This document shows, in pieces, positions 10,986 through 22,292 of a stretch of DNA of 64,000 nucleotides (position 1 is its first letter; every line of letters begins with the position of its first letter). The DNA is from Juglans regia (lineage: Eukaryota; Streptophyta; Magnoliopsida; Fagales; Juglandaceae), in NCBI RefSeq assembly GCF_001411555.2, contig NC_049902.1:15834241-15898240 (forward strand). The letters are read 5' to 3'. The notes under the pieces are model-generated. The model did not search any database and was not told the DNA's origin. It was given only the letters and a program-made list of their open reading frames with translations. The position numbers and the translations under genes are program-made.

Positions 10986-13900
10986 ATGAATATAGTCGGC
11001 ATGGATAAGAGTTGGATGAGAGTTACCGATCGATTGGGTCAGAATTACAATGTATATGCTGAAGGTGTTAAGAAATTCTTGGAGTTTGCATTGGGTACAT
11101 GTGATAGTGATGGGCGTATCAGATGCCCATGCAGAGAATGCAGGAATTTGCGTTCTCATAAGATAGACTTGGTGAGAGAACATCTGTTTGTCAAAGGTAT
11201 TGATAAGGGTTATACTGATTGGGTCTTACACGGCGAACCATATCCAACTTCATTTGAGGCTCCACATGAAGAAGAAGAGATCGATGAAGATGTACAACCA
11301 GAGATTGTTGGAGATGATTACGATGAGGATATGGAGGAAATGTTAGGTGACATCGGTGCGGGAATGTTTGTGGATGAAGGTGACACGGACACATTAAGCT
11401 CAAATGATGGGGGCCATAACACTTTTGCACGCTTGTGGAATGATTCACAGCGTGAGCTATATCCAGGATGCAGAAGACATAGTAAGTTGTCGTTTACCGT
11501 AAGATTGCTTCACATAAAATCAATGTGTCGATTATCTATTAAGGCAGTCAATATGTTACTTGAGCTGTTTAAAGAGGCACTGCCGACAGACAATACTTTA
11601 CCTCGTAACTTCTATGAAGCAAAAAAGTTGAAACGAGGACTCGGATTTGATTACAACGTAATACATGCATGTACGAATGACTGCATATTATTTTGGCGAG
11701 AGAATGAGCAGTTGAACGAGTGTCCTATATGCCACGAGTCAAGATGGACATCGGACAAGGCAAATGTTCCGCAAAAGGTCGTCCGCCACTTTCCATTGAT
11801 ACCTAGATTACAACGATTATTTATGTCACGCGCAACGGCTGTAGATATGACATGGCACTCATCAGATAGAGTAAGAAACGAGAATATTTTGTCACATACT
11901 GCTGACTCCCAGGTGTGGAAGGAATTTGATCAGGAACACTCATGGTTTGCTGAAGAACCGCGTAACGTAAGACTTGGGTTGGCAACAGATGAATTTAATC
12001 CTTTTGGGAACATGAGTACTAGTCATAGTACTTGGCCAGTTGTACTTATGCCGTATAATTTACCACCTTAGAAGTGTATGAAAGATCCATATTTCATGAT
12101 GAGTTTGCTCATCCCAGGTCCGAGGTCATCAGGAAATGATATAGACATACACTTACAGCCATTGATTGCAGAATTGAAAGATTTGTGGGAGAATGGGATT
12201 GTCACATTTGATTCGTCAACAGGCAAGTCGTTCAAGATGCATGCTGCGGTGTTGTGGACAATAAATGATTTTCCAGCTTATGGGAATTTTTCAGGTTGGA
12301 GTACTAAGGGGAAAATGGCATGTCCAACTTGTAACAAATATACCAAATCTGAATGGCTTACGTACGGGAGGAAATTATGTTTCATGGGTCATCGTCGATT
12401 TTTACCTGGTGACCATAGATGGCGTGGAAATTCTAGAATGTTTGATGGAACTGTTGAATGGGGCCAACCTCCACCATATTTGTCTGGCGAAAATGTACTT
12501 GCACAATTTTTAGATGTTGGTTGTAATGAATTTGGTAAAAAACAACGAAAGAGAAAACGAGCTACGAATGAGTTGAATTGGACAAAGAAGAGTATATTTT
12601 TCGAACTCCCGTACTGGTCGAAGTTAAAATTGCGACATAGCCTTGATGTTATGCATATTGAAAAAAATATTTGTGAATCCGTATTGGGAACATTGATGTC
12701 AATTGAAGGAAAAACAAAGGATACAATAAACTCAAGGAAGGATTTGAAGCGGTTGGGAATAAGACGGGAAATGTAGTTGCAAGAAAATGGTTCGTCTGTC
12801 TACATGCCGATTGGGTGGTATACATTGTCAAGGAATGAAAGGGTTACATTTTGTGAGTGGCTAATGAAGATCAAATTACCGGACGGTTATGCCTCGAATC
12901 TAACAAGGTGTGTGAGAACAAATGATTGGAAAATAACTGGATTAAAAAGTCATGATTGTCATGTTTTCTTACAGCGTATCTTGCCTATTGGTATCCGTGG
13001 GTACTTGACCAGAGATGTGCGCGTGGCTTTGACTGAGTTGGGTGCATTTTTTAAAGACTTATGTGCTAGGACGTTGAATGTAGAAGCTTTGGATCGAATG
13101 GAACGAGAAATTGTCATAATATTGTGTAAGCTAGAAAGTATTTATCCACCGTCATTCTTCGATGTCATGGTTCACCTAGCCGTTCATTTGCCACGTGAGG
13201 CTCGACTTGCAGGACCAGTTCAATATAGATGGATGTATCCCATTGAACGATTTCTTGGAAAGTTGAAACGTACAGTGGGTAACAAGGCCCGTCCAGAAGG
13301 ATCAATTGCAGAAGCATATATTGACGATGAGTGGCATACCTTCTGTTCCAAATATTTCCACGGAGTTGACACTCGGTTTGATCGGCCAGAAAGAAACTTT
13401 GACGTTGACCGAGCAAGACAACGGACTATATATTCTGTGTTTTCCCAACAAGTTCGTCCAATTGGTGCAGTGCGTGGTTATGACTTGTGTGGAAGAGAGT
13501 TCGAGAAAGCTCAGTGGTACGTGCTGAACAATTGCCCTGAGATAGAGAACTACTTGAAGTAAGTTATAACTTTTTCTTAATTTAAATTGCCTCATTACTT
13601 TTAAAAAAATACAAAATATAATATATTTGTGGTAATCATCAATTTCAGTGATCATATTAACGTGCTCAAGGAACTAGGAGTAAATGATATAAACCAGAAA
13701 CATGAAGAGGAGTTCCCGAGATGGTTTGAAGAACGGGTAATGAAATTACATATGCGTTACTCAATAACAAATGAAAAAATATTAATTTCAACTTTGATAT
13801 AGTATATGCTTTACTCAATATGTAGGTTGTACAATTGCATGCGAATAATCCAAATGATATATCTGATGAACTGTATGCATTGGCGCGTGGCCCATCGAGA

Positions 13901-14551
13901 CGCGCTGCTCGATATTCTGCATGTATTTCTCGGGGAAGTAGGTATCACACACTGGATCGAGATTGTTATAGGAAAACCCAAAATAGTGGTGTCCTAGTCG
14001 AAGGAAGTCATGATGGAGAAAATATTGATTTCTATGGGGTTATTGTCGATATAATTGGAATGAAATATTTGGGAGAGCTTGCGGTGTATCTGTTTAAGTG
14101 TGATTGGTGGGATTTAAGCAATCCTCGTACTGGAGTCCGTGATGATGAATATTTTTTGAGTGTTAATACATCAAAAAAATGGTATGAAGATGATCCTTTT
14201 ATTTTGGCTTCTCAAGCATCTCAAATATTCTACTTAGATGACCCGAAGTTAGGAAATCAATGGCGAGTAGTTCAAAAATATTCTCCAAGAAATATATATG
14301 ATGTTATCCCTCAGGTGGAAGGACAAGATGAAGAAGAAGATGACTCTTCTACTCAAGAAGCATACCAAGAGAGTCAACCCGCGATAAATTTGTTTGTGGA
14401 TTTGAGCCAGTATGAGATGATTCCATTAAATAGAGAAGATATTGAGGCTGAAATTGTTGATACGACAGTTGAGGAAAATGTTGAATCATCTGAAGTATCT
14501 ACAGATGATGAGAGCGAATTGTCAAATGAAACTGATACAGATTCTGATTGA
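10986..14551 (+). pseudogene. TNP2-type CACTA transposase, two in-frame TAG stops
   Basis: Three exons join in frame: 10986-13558, 13649-13736 and 13826-14551, with GT-AG introns. The start is ATG 10986 or, more likely by homology, ATG 11001 (MDKSWM). Domains in order are transposase-associated (CPCRECRN), Transposase_21 (HACTNDCILFWRE, CPICHESRW, then YWSKLKLRHSLDVMHIEKN), DUF4218 (YPPSFFDVMVHLAVHLP) and DUF4216 (FYGVIVDIIGMKYLGELAVYLFKCDWWD). An acidic C-terminal tail follows. The length, about 1,130 codons, is normal for TNP2. Two TAG codons interrupt an otherwise open frame, at 12069-12071 and 12774-12776. Both sit where relatives usually have tryptophan, so single G-to-A changes explain them. 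No frameshift is present. As it stands the gene cannot make full-length transposase without readthrough. Confidence 0.9.
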
Positions 14552-14621
14552 CCAATTAAGTGTTAACATTCCACTTGATGACAAATATTTTACTTATTGA
14601 ATGTATCAGTAGTTTGAAATT

Positions 14622-16146
14622 ATGCCACCAAAGAGGAAGGAAGTTCGCAACCCATCTCCACCTGTTCCTAGCTCTCCTTCAGACTCACCATTAGAGATTG
14701 ATTCTATAGAACAAGGTAAAAATTTAATACTCATAAAAGTTATTAATTAAGGTCCTGTAATAGAAATATAAATGCAATTGATTACAATGTTATATTTTAT
14801 AGAATCTACAGTACAATCTCGTCAAGGTCGAGGCACCACTAGAGGGGTGACGTTGGAAAAATATCGGAAGGTGGGTAAGATCAAGGTTAACATTCCTGAC
14901 GAACATACTGGGGCGAAGGACAACCAGCAGCTTGGCTTGCATCACATGTGGGTGCTCTTACACGAACTTACGCACCTTTGGCAACGACTTCATGGAAGAA
15001 AGTCCCCCAAGATGTTAAAGAGCTTATCAAGAAGCGTTGTTTGGTAATGTTTAAAATATTGATTTAGTAGAATAAATTCCTATACTTTACTTAAATTTAG
15101 AATATTATAAATGATAATGTGTTTGTGACTATTTTTTTAAGGATGATTTCGAATTAAATTTTGGTCGGAGAGAGGAGCGTAAGACTGTGGAAGAGCTTAT
15201 GGGTAATGCATTCCGCAAATATAAGGCGAGGTGTCATGAGCATTATAATAAGTTTGAGAAGAAGGAAGATGCACGCCAACATCCTTTCCAGGATGTCCGA
15301 CCTTCTGAGTGGGAAAAACTTTGTGACATGTTTGAGGATCCATCATATCAGGTATAATGAAATTTAATTATTTTACTTGTCATATCTGTCATTTCGCTTC
15401 ATAATATTTTCAATTTCTTTGCAGGAGCGAAGTTCTATAAACAAAACAAATAGATCAAAATTGAAGATTAATCATCATGCAGGCTCAAGATCTTTCCATC
15501 GTCTTTCTCAGAAATTGGTATTGCTATTTTTTTTATTGGATATAGTTAATTATTTGGACTCATCATAATGACTTTATATCTTTAACACATTTATTGTAGC
15601 AAGATTCAGATACTAATTATGATCTGACAAAATTATATGCTGCATCGCACACTGATCGTAATGGAGAGTGGACTCATCCTGATGCCCGTGAAAATTATGT
15701 AAGTTTTATAACCTGTTTGAATTAAATATATTAGAATATTTATGACGATATTAATTCTTTATCTTATATATGGCTAGGATAAAATGGTTGCCCTACGTGC
15801 TGAATCTGCGTCAGATCAAAATTCCTCAACAAGTGATATTGAGATTTTTACACAAGTCCTGGGTCAACGTTCAGGATATTTGAGGGGTTTGGGTCGTTGT
15901 GTAAAGCCTGGTCCCTCTTCCTCTTCTTCTGGGAATGCATCTATGACTTCTATAGCGCTAGAGAATGCGAATTCCAGAATCGAAGAATTGACTGCAAGAC
16001 AGCATGAGTTAGAGGCTCAATTGGCAAAACAAGCAGATATGGAGATGCGCCTCAAACAACATGAAGAACAACAAGAAGAGTTCAGAAGACAGATGCAACT
16101 CCAAATGCAGCAGCTTATGCAACAGTACAGGCCTCCAAACAACTGA
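14622..16146 (+). pseudogene. Ptta/En/Spm Transposase_24-like second CACTA gene, frameshifted
   Basis: Six exons are supported by GT-AG sites: 14622-14715, 14803-15043, 15142-15351, 15425-15517, 15600-15698 and 15778-16146. The product resembles the plant transposase family Ptta/En/Spm (Pfam Transposase_24). It has a Pro/Ser-rich N-terminus, a GRGTTRGVTLEKYRK segment, and a conserved core (ELMGNAFRKYKARCHEHY, HPFQDVRPSEWEKLCDMFEDPSYQ, LYAASHTDRNGEWTHPDA). A Gln/Glu-rich coiled coil (ENANSRIEELTARQHELEAQ) precedes the stop. Exons 1 and 2 sum to 335 bases, so exon 3 is out of frame. The conserved reading switches frame inside exon 2 near 14930, which implies a one-base loss. In En/Spm the second gene makes TNPA, which binds subterminal repeats. 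I infer a similar role, with the TTCGAACG motifs as candidate targets. Confidence 0.8.
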
Positions 16147-16318
16147 TGGATTTTGGGATTATCTATTTATGTACGAACAATACCTGTCTCGACTGTTATT
16201 TATTTACTTTGCGCTTATTTTCACACTTTTGTGAGTGTTAAACAGTTTCTAATGTATTGTGGCAAATAGTATGAATGTCTATTTGGTTTTCTATTATTGA
16301 TTTAAATTAAAGAGATAT

Positions 16319-16692
16319 CGTTCGAACGAACGTAAAACGTTCGAACTCTATGTAACGACAATAGCGTTCGAACGTAGACAATATGTTCGAACGAAATTCA
16401 TGTTCGTCGTGTTCGAACGATCACACAACGTTCGAACGTAAATAATTTCAGTCCTGTTCGAACATATCCTATACCGTTCGAATCCATATAGCGCGTTCGA
16501 CCTGACCATTTAACGTTCGAACACAGAGACAATTCATAACGTTCGAACGAATTCATGTGTGTTCGAACATATTTCGAAATCGTTCAAACACGTTACTACT
16601 GTTCGAACTTAAAAATTTTTCCGTTCGAACTATTTTATGGGACGAATTTAAACTGTGACGAAAATTTTTTTTCGTTCGAACGTGTTCGAACG
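16319..16692. repeat. TTCGAACG palindrome cluster, right subterminal
   Basis: About eighteen exact or near copies of CGTTCGAACG or its half-forms occur in about 370 bases between the end of the second gene and the terminal GGGACGAA hairpins. This is the densest cluster in the element and mirrors the one at the left end. Confidence 0.8.
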
Positions 16693-16701
16693 GTTTCCTT
16701 C

Positions 16702-16865
16702 AATTTCGTCCCAAAAGAAATTTTTTGGGACGAAATGGTGATTTTCGTCCCAAAATACCTTTTGGCACAGTGATATTGGAACGACTTTGGGACGAATTTT
16801 TTTCGTCCCAAAAATTTTTACGGGACGAAATTGGGGTCTTTTGGGACGAAAATTTTCGTCCCAAA
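16702..16865. repeat. GGGACGAA inverted-repeat units, right subterminal
   Basis: Several back-to-back palindromes of TTTTGGGACGAAA and its complement TTTCGTCCCAAAA occupy the last 180 bases of the element. They mirror the units at 5768-5837 but are more numerous here. Confidence 0.75.
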
Positions 16866-16873
16866 AGACCCTT

Positions 16874-16885
16874 TCTGTTGTAGTG
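16874..16885 (-). repeat. Right terminal inverted repeat of CACTA element
   Basis: On the minus strand it reads CACTACAACAGA, matching the left end with one mismatch. It is followed immediately by the TGT duplication. Confidence 0.9.
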
Positions 16886-16888
16886 TGT
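16886..16888. repeat. Target-site duplication TGT, right copy
   Basis: Matches 5747-5749 and fixes the outer boundary of the 11.1 kb element. Confidence 0.85.
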
Positions 16889-17645
16889 TAAGCTTGTGAT
16901 GAGTACTTTCTCTTTCCTCTCCCCTCTATTTTTCATGAAACTTTCAGAAGTAAATCTTAGTTTTTGGAGCATCATGATGGTGTGAATTAATGGGTTTAGC
17001 TAGCTTTAGACTAATATGTTGATTTTGCACTCGATGGTGTGAATTCAGGAGAAAGCAATGGTACTGTCATTATTCAATTTTGTCATGCCATGATCATCAA
17101 CCTCAACCATCTCCTCAAACTCCTAAAAGTCCTCCATGACAGATTAGGTAAATGGGAAAGATCTTTTATAATTGTTTCAGAACACATTATTCCCTACTTT
17201 CTTTTTTTTTTTAGATTTGTTTTATTATTTTCTGTTACTTGGATGGAACACACCAAAAGGAGAGACAATGAAACAAATTACCTCGTTTTTCTTCCTCAAT
17301 CACCAATTTGACCTACTATATAGTAGGTCAACTTGTTACAAGCCACCATTGTTCTGTTTGGGATCCAGCTTTGGATTCCCCCATACTTTCGGTTCTAAAA
17401 TCATAACCATTTGTTTATTAGTCAGTCATACCTAAGATTGAATGAATTGATTTTAAAATACATTATAAGCAATTCCACAGTTACATTATACATACACAAA
17501 CACATAGGCAATTTATGCATAAATTGAAAGAGCAAGCCACCCATGTATCTACATGACCTAAACGGTTTCATTAAGAACATAGACTAAAAAATAGAGTATC
17601 TTACCGAGTGGAGGGGAGGACGGGATGGAAATGAGTTGGATAACC
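16889..17645. other. Intergenic stretch without a confident gene
   Basis: I see no recognisable domain. A plus-strand frame at 17039-17311 is Leu/Phe-rich with no family resemblance. The stretch separates the large CACTA element from a small one. Confidence 0.4.
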
Positions 17646-18231
17646 CACTACTATAGGAAATGGGTTTGCTTGATGTCGAACGGCAGAGTTGGGAAAGTCA
17701 AAAGTCACATGGCTTGAACTGGATCTGGTAGAAGAGTGAGTGATGCACGATGATGAGTGGATTTTGCTTTAGATGTGCCCAAATCGGAGGAGTAGCTCCG
17801 CTGTTAGTGATTGATTTCGATGGAATAGACAGCTGCGTAGCCAAGCATTTTGAGTGGGTTTTGCTTAATGTGGAGGTAGAGAGAAAATTAGTGGAGAAGA
17901 AGAAGTTGGGGAAAAAGGTGAACTCGAGATTTGGGAGGGTACGGAAGCACAGCGACAGGGAGGGGGGAAAATGTACGATTTTAGTGCATTTTGGTGCCCT
18001 TTCATTAAAGATGTAATTGCAGCGAAACTGTTTGTCGCAACAAATTCTTTTCCTTTTTTGACGATTTTTTTTCGCTGCAATTTCAGTTAAAACCGCTACA
18101 AAAGATATTTCCAAAGTCGATTGGGTTTGGAGGCCGCATAGACAAACAAATCGCCGAGATTATAAGCTATTGCGACGATTTTATTAGCAACAAACAATAA
18201 ATCACTGGAAATAACGTTATTTCTTGTAGTG
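17646..18231. mobile_element. Small non-autonomous CACTA-like element, 586 bp
   Basis: The left end reads CACTACTATAGGAAAT. The right end, read from the minus strand, starts CACTACAAGAAAT. Both are typical of CACTA termini. No transposase is encoded. Subterminal sequences carry repeated GTCGCAA/TTGCGAC-type words. The flanking triplets are ACC and CCA, which do not match, so the target duplication is either mutated or the boundary is slightly off. An open frame inside (17698-18114, minus) has no family resemblance. Confidence 0.55.
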
Positions 18232-18269
18232 CCAATTGTATTCAGTGCACACGGCATTTACCCGGGTTC

Positions 18270-18434
18270 GATAATCCATTCTTCAAATTTTGGTTTTTCA
18301 AATAGTAATTAATTTAGTCAATTTCAATAATCAATAGCATAATTATTTCATGTGGGTTCGATATCTGTTTTCTTTAAAACACTTTACTACTTGTTACGAT
18401 TATGTGCACTTGCAGATATATTTTTATACGAACA
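18270..18434 (+). repeat. Truncated 5' LTR (last 165 bp)
   Basis: It aligns with 32565-32727 almost base for base, sharing for example AGTAATTAATTTAGTCAATTTC and ending GCGAACA or ACGAACA. The upstream 1.5 kb of the LTR is absent, so the element's promoter at this end is lost. Confidence 0.85.
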
Positions 18435-18440
18435 AGTTTT

Positions 18441-18457
18441 TGACGCCATTGCGGGGA
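18441..18457 (+). other. Primer-binding site, degenerate tRNA-Asp type
   Basis: The sequence TGACGCCATTGCGGGGA lies six bases after the LTR end. The usual Athila primer site, complementary to the tRNA-Asp 3' end, is TGGCGCCGTTGCCGGGGA. Here two G-to-A changes and one lost C are seen. Confidence 0.75.
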
Positions 18458-18582
18458 ATAGTTATTTGTTATTGATATTGATACAAGCTAGATTTTTACA
18501 ACTTTTGATTTATTTATTTATTTAAAAAAATTGGTTTAAATTAGATTTCAGTTTGGTTTTTCTTTTCAGGAATTAGAAGTGT

Positions 18583-19260
18583 ATGCTCCGATCTAAATCA
18601 TTAGAGCATACACCTTTCTATCCCAAGATTGAAAGAACCTTACGTTGGATCAATAAAGAGAAAAATAAAGAGGTCGTCGCATCTAAAGTTAATATGGCCG
18701 ATCAAGAGCACAAGGCATTAAGAGACTATGCAATGCCCTCGGTCAATGGGGCGACGTCCAGTATAAGGCGGCCCAGCTATGCCAGGCAATAACTTCGAGA
18801 TCAAGCCATCCATCATTCAAATGATCCAACAAGCCATCCAGTTTGGGGGCTGTCACAAGAGGATCCTAACATCCATATTGTAAATTTTCTAGAAATTTGT
18901 GATACTTTTAAACACAACGGAGTGGTAGATGATGCAATTCGATTGAGACTTTTTTCTTTTTCACATAGGAAAAAAAAACAAAGGCTTGGCTGAATTCTTT
19001 GCCGCCTGGCATCGTCACCACCTGGGAACAGTTGGCACAAAAAGTTTTAGCGAAATATTTCCCTCGGTCAAGATAGCGAAGTTAAGGAATAATATCACTA
19101 CCTTCACCCAATTTGAGGGTGAATCATTATATGAGGCATGGGAGAGATACAAGGATGTATTGCGCATGTGTCCACATCATGACCTCCCAGCCTGACTCCA
19201 AGTATAGGCATTTTACAATGATTTGAGATCCACAAATCGATCTATGGTTGATGCAGCCGC
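18583..19260 (+). pseudogene. Athila-like gag fragment, several frameshifts
   Basis: Gag forms the retrotransposon particle. The reading starts near ATG 18583 and carries MADQEHKALRDYAMPSVNG, but it breaks near 18790. It resumes in other frames as FLEICDTFKHNGVVDDAIRLRLF and then LNSLPPGIVTTWEQLAQKVLAKYFP. It shifts once more to EGESLYEAWERYKDVLRMCPHHDLP and ends in stops near 19195. These are the hallmark steps of the Ty3/gypsy retrotransposon gag domain (LPPGSITTWEDL and the E..YE.WERFK motif). After about 19260 the homology ends abruptly, and the C-terminal gag, protease and first part of RT are missing. Confidence 0.75.
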
Positions 19261-19263
19261 AGG

Positions 19264-22200
19264 AGTAACAGTAATGAGTTGACATTTCGTAACGTGACGC
19301 AACATGAACGTGACCTAAAAGACAGAAGTCCTGACGTAGCGTAATGTGACATGAATGTAAGACGACATACATGACATACTTTGAAACATAAATGTAACAG
19401 ATAACATTTCATAACATGGCATACATGTAACAGACAATATTTCGTAACATGGCATAACATGTAACATACTACATTTCATAACATGGCATAACATGTGACA
19501 GTGAATATTACGTGACATGCAATACATATAACAAATGGCATACTTAACTTACATGACATACTCGTAATGTACAGCAATACGTGACAGAATATCTTATGTA
19601 ACAGATGAATAATTCATGACAGAATAAATTATGTGTAACAGATAAATATGTAATGACTTGGCATGGCACATATGATAACATGCATACATACACTTTAGTT
19701 CCCTTACTTATCACTCATACACATTAAACTGTTAGTAAGGTTAAAGCTAACTTACCTCAATATTCGCGCTTCTAGAAAAAACTCAAGTGCGATCACGAGA
19801 AACAGAAAATAGTGATTTCTAAAAGTTAAAACTTAATCACTAACAATTAGGAATATGGAAAAATATCAACTTAGAGTAAAATTACTGTTTTACCCTCTAC
19901 ATGTGGAAAAATGACTATTTTACCTCTAACTTAAGGATTTTGCATTCTAACTCCAAAAATTACCAAAATTTACATACCTTATGTAAATTTTATCTTAAGC
20001 TCAAGTATCAATTCAAAAAAATTTAAAACTAAACACAACCATTAAAACTCTATAGGGCCGAAACTTACAAAGGCTATTTCCTTTGATTTTTGTTGTAATT
20101 TTTTCAAATATCAAACTCATGATTAAACCAAAATGTTTCTTCTACTATTCTCATCACATATTCTTAAGAATAATCATGTTTTGAATCATGAACAAAAGTC
20201 ATCAAAATCACTAAAACCAAACTTGAACTTTTTTTGGTTTTTCTTCTAAGTTCAAAACAGAATTTTGTTTCTAACTTGTTTTGATCAACCTCTTGATCCA
20301 TGACTTATAAAGATGTGATCTTCAAACCAAAACATCACATGGTTTACAAAAGTGTCCCAAAACAGATCCAAGTTTCAAACTCAAGATCAAATGGTTAAAC
20401 ATCAACCAAAACATAAATTTAGCCAAGAACATCATCACTTTGGCCTAATCGAATATCTTCTTGCATAAAATTTCATATCTTTGAAAATAACATTAAATAT
20501 CTTCAAAATAACATTCTACCATGTATATAAGAGGCTTAGATATTCCAATAAAAATATCAAAACCATTGGAATAAGATTAAACCATAAAAGATTTAAACTT
20601 TCTCAAAACATAAACTATTTTTCCTCTTCTAGTTTCTAAGTTTCTAGATCTAAGAAAATCTTTCACCAAAACTTTTAATCATGCAACAAATACTTATTCA
20701 ATAATCATATACACATGTTAACAGTACTACATAAAACTTTCAGACCAAGATCTATTCATTAGCTTGGTCAAAAACTCCAAAATAGAACACACTCTCTAGT
20801 TTATCGTCCAGAATGAGCTTTATGGGGTTTAAAAAACCTTTTACCGATCAAATGATCTCCAAATGGAACAAATAAGGTATCCACGTAAACTAAACTAAAA
20901 AGGGAACAAATTTAATGAAGGAAACTTTGCAAGAAAACACATACAAAAGCTTCGAATTAGGCATGAAAAGGAGATAAGAAAAACTGCTCGAGGGTGTCTT
21001 TTGTGTTATATCAAGGAAAAATGTAAATGAGGGTTGCTTTTCGTGGGAGGTGAACTGGAGAGCCTCTTACACAAGTTATGGAAAGTGATAGGACTGAATC
21101 AAAGCTTGAGTGTTGGCCTTTTCTTCTCATTACAATAAACAAAAATCAGCCCAAGATTTTTTCTCAAGGTGGAGTGTAAAAGTGAAAGAGTGAGGTGGCC
21201 CTTTAGCTTTGTACTTCAAGAACCTTCTAGGCCCTTCTTTGTAAAGATCTGGCCAGCCAAGTGGGGGTGCAAAACATATCCAAATAGCAATCATATGGTG
21301 ACCAAATTCGTGGGCCTTAATGGGCCTAAATCGAATGGGCCTAAATTTTGGGATTTTAAGAGGGTTTGGGTTGCTATTAAGCCCAAATCCAATATCACTT
21401 GACCCAATCAATTTTTCAAGGTTAACAAAGTTGGATAATGATGTTCTAACACAAATTTGAAGGAGTAGTAGCATGTGGAAGTGATTTAATTAAGTGATAA
21501 AACACAATGCTAGAAATCGGATTAGAAAGGGTTTGAAGGCCAACTTTAGGGTTTGGGAAAACCGTTTAGGGTTTCGATTTCAACCAAGCTTTTGGGATTT
21601 CAATTGGATTCCAACCATTTAGGATTTTGCTAGGATTGAAACCTTCTTTGGTCTGGCACAATTTGGTTGATCAAATGAAACAAAGGTTTGCTTAGGTGGC
21701 ATGAACTCCCACCTTGATTTCCTTCACAAATCTATATAATGGTTCCTCTTTGTGCCAAGTGTCTAATACTATTCACTATATGTGGCTAAGATATTGCCAT
21801 GTGTCCAAATAAAACTTCTCTAATCTAATTTGGACATTCCACACTGTGATTTTGAAACAATGCAATTGGTGTGCTTACCGAGATTACTATTCACTCCGAA
21901 AAAGTGAATCATAAACTTAGCACGAAAAATTCCTAAATATTCATATTAACCTACAGTGAAAGTTGTTTACTGAAATTCAACCTTGAAGTGCTCCTAAAAA
22001 AAATTTCATAGTTTCAAACAGACATTTCGTCCGTAAGTATGAAAATAAACTTATTGCGCCATAAAATCCTAAATAATCAATTGAGTCTAATGGCGTAGAC
22101 CATAATGCATTCTGACACTTCTAACTATCTCAAATAAATGAAACTCATATTTCTAGCACCATAGTGAGTGATGATATTGACTATGTTGACAGACTAAAAC

Positions 22201-22290
22201 ATGTGCGATTATTCGATTTGTAAAAACTTATGCAGTTTTTACGAAATTCCTAAAATCGACAGAAATTCGACCAATGAATTTCTAGCGGGC
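19264..22290 (-). repeat. Decayed LTR-like, non-coding repeat
   Basis: This 3 kb stretch interrupts the retrotransposon and encodes nothing recognisable. At 19270-19510 a degenerate tandem motif resembling ACATTTCATAACATGGCATAACATGTAAC repeats several times. The right end at about 22283-22291 reads GGGCTGTTAA, close to the GGGTGTTACA end of the LTR family seen at 42631-45775. I therefore take it for a decayed minus-oriented relative. The left boundary and a target duplication were not found. Confidence 0.4.
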
Positions 22291-22292
22291 TG

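Larger units (their letters stand above)
5750..16885 (+). mobile_element. Complete CACTA (En/Spm) DNA transposon, 11.1 kb
   Basis: The left end reads CACTACAACAAA and the right end is its reverse complement with one mismatch. The three bases outside each end are both TGT, which is the 3-bp target duplication typical of CACTA elements. Just inside both ends are short inverted repeats of TTTTGGGACGAAA, followed by clusters of TTCGAACG. The interior holds a minus-strand gene (6369-7601), the TNP2 transposase (10986-14551) and a Transposase_24-like gene (14622-16146), all damaged. Since the termini and duplication are intact, the copy could in principle still be moved in trans. An intact target duplication suggests it is not very old, while three broken genes argue for some age. 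Confidence 0.93.

Noticed and set aside
12069..12071. Programmed readthrough or an alternative genetic code at TAG in the transposase.
   Set aside because: Other stop types and frameshifts occur in neighbouring element genes, and the intact host gene shows no in-frame TAG. Simple mutation is enough.
17698..18114. Minus-strand frame of 138 codons.
   Set aside because: It lies inside the small CACTA-like element, overlaps other frames and has no domain.
18255..18275. GGGTTCGA looks like a tRNA B-box; a similar one lies in the 3' LTR near 32648.
   Set aside because: No A-box, no acceptor stem and no CCA-side pairing could be found.
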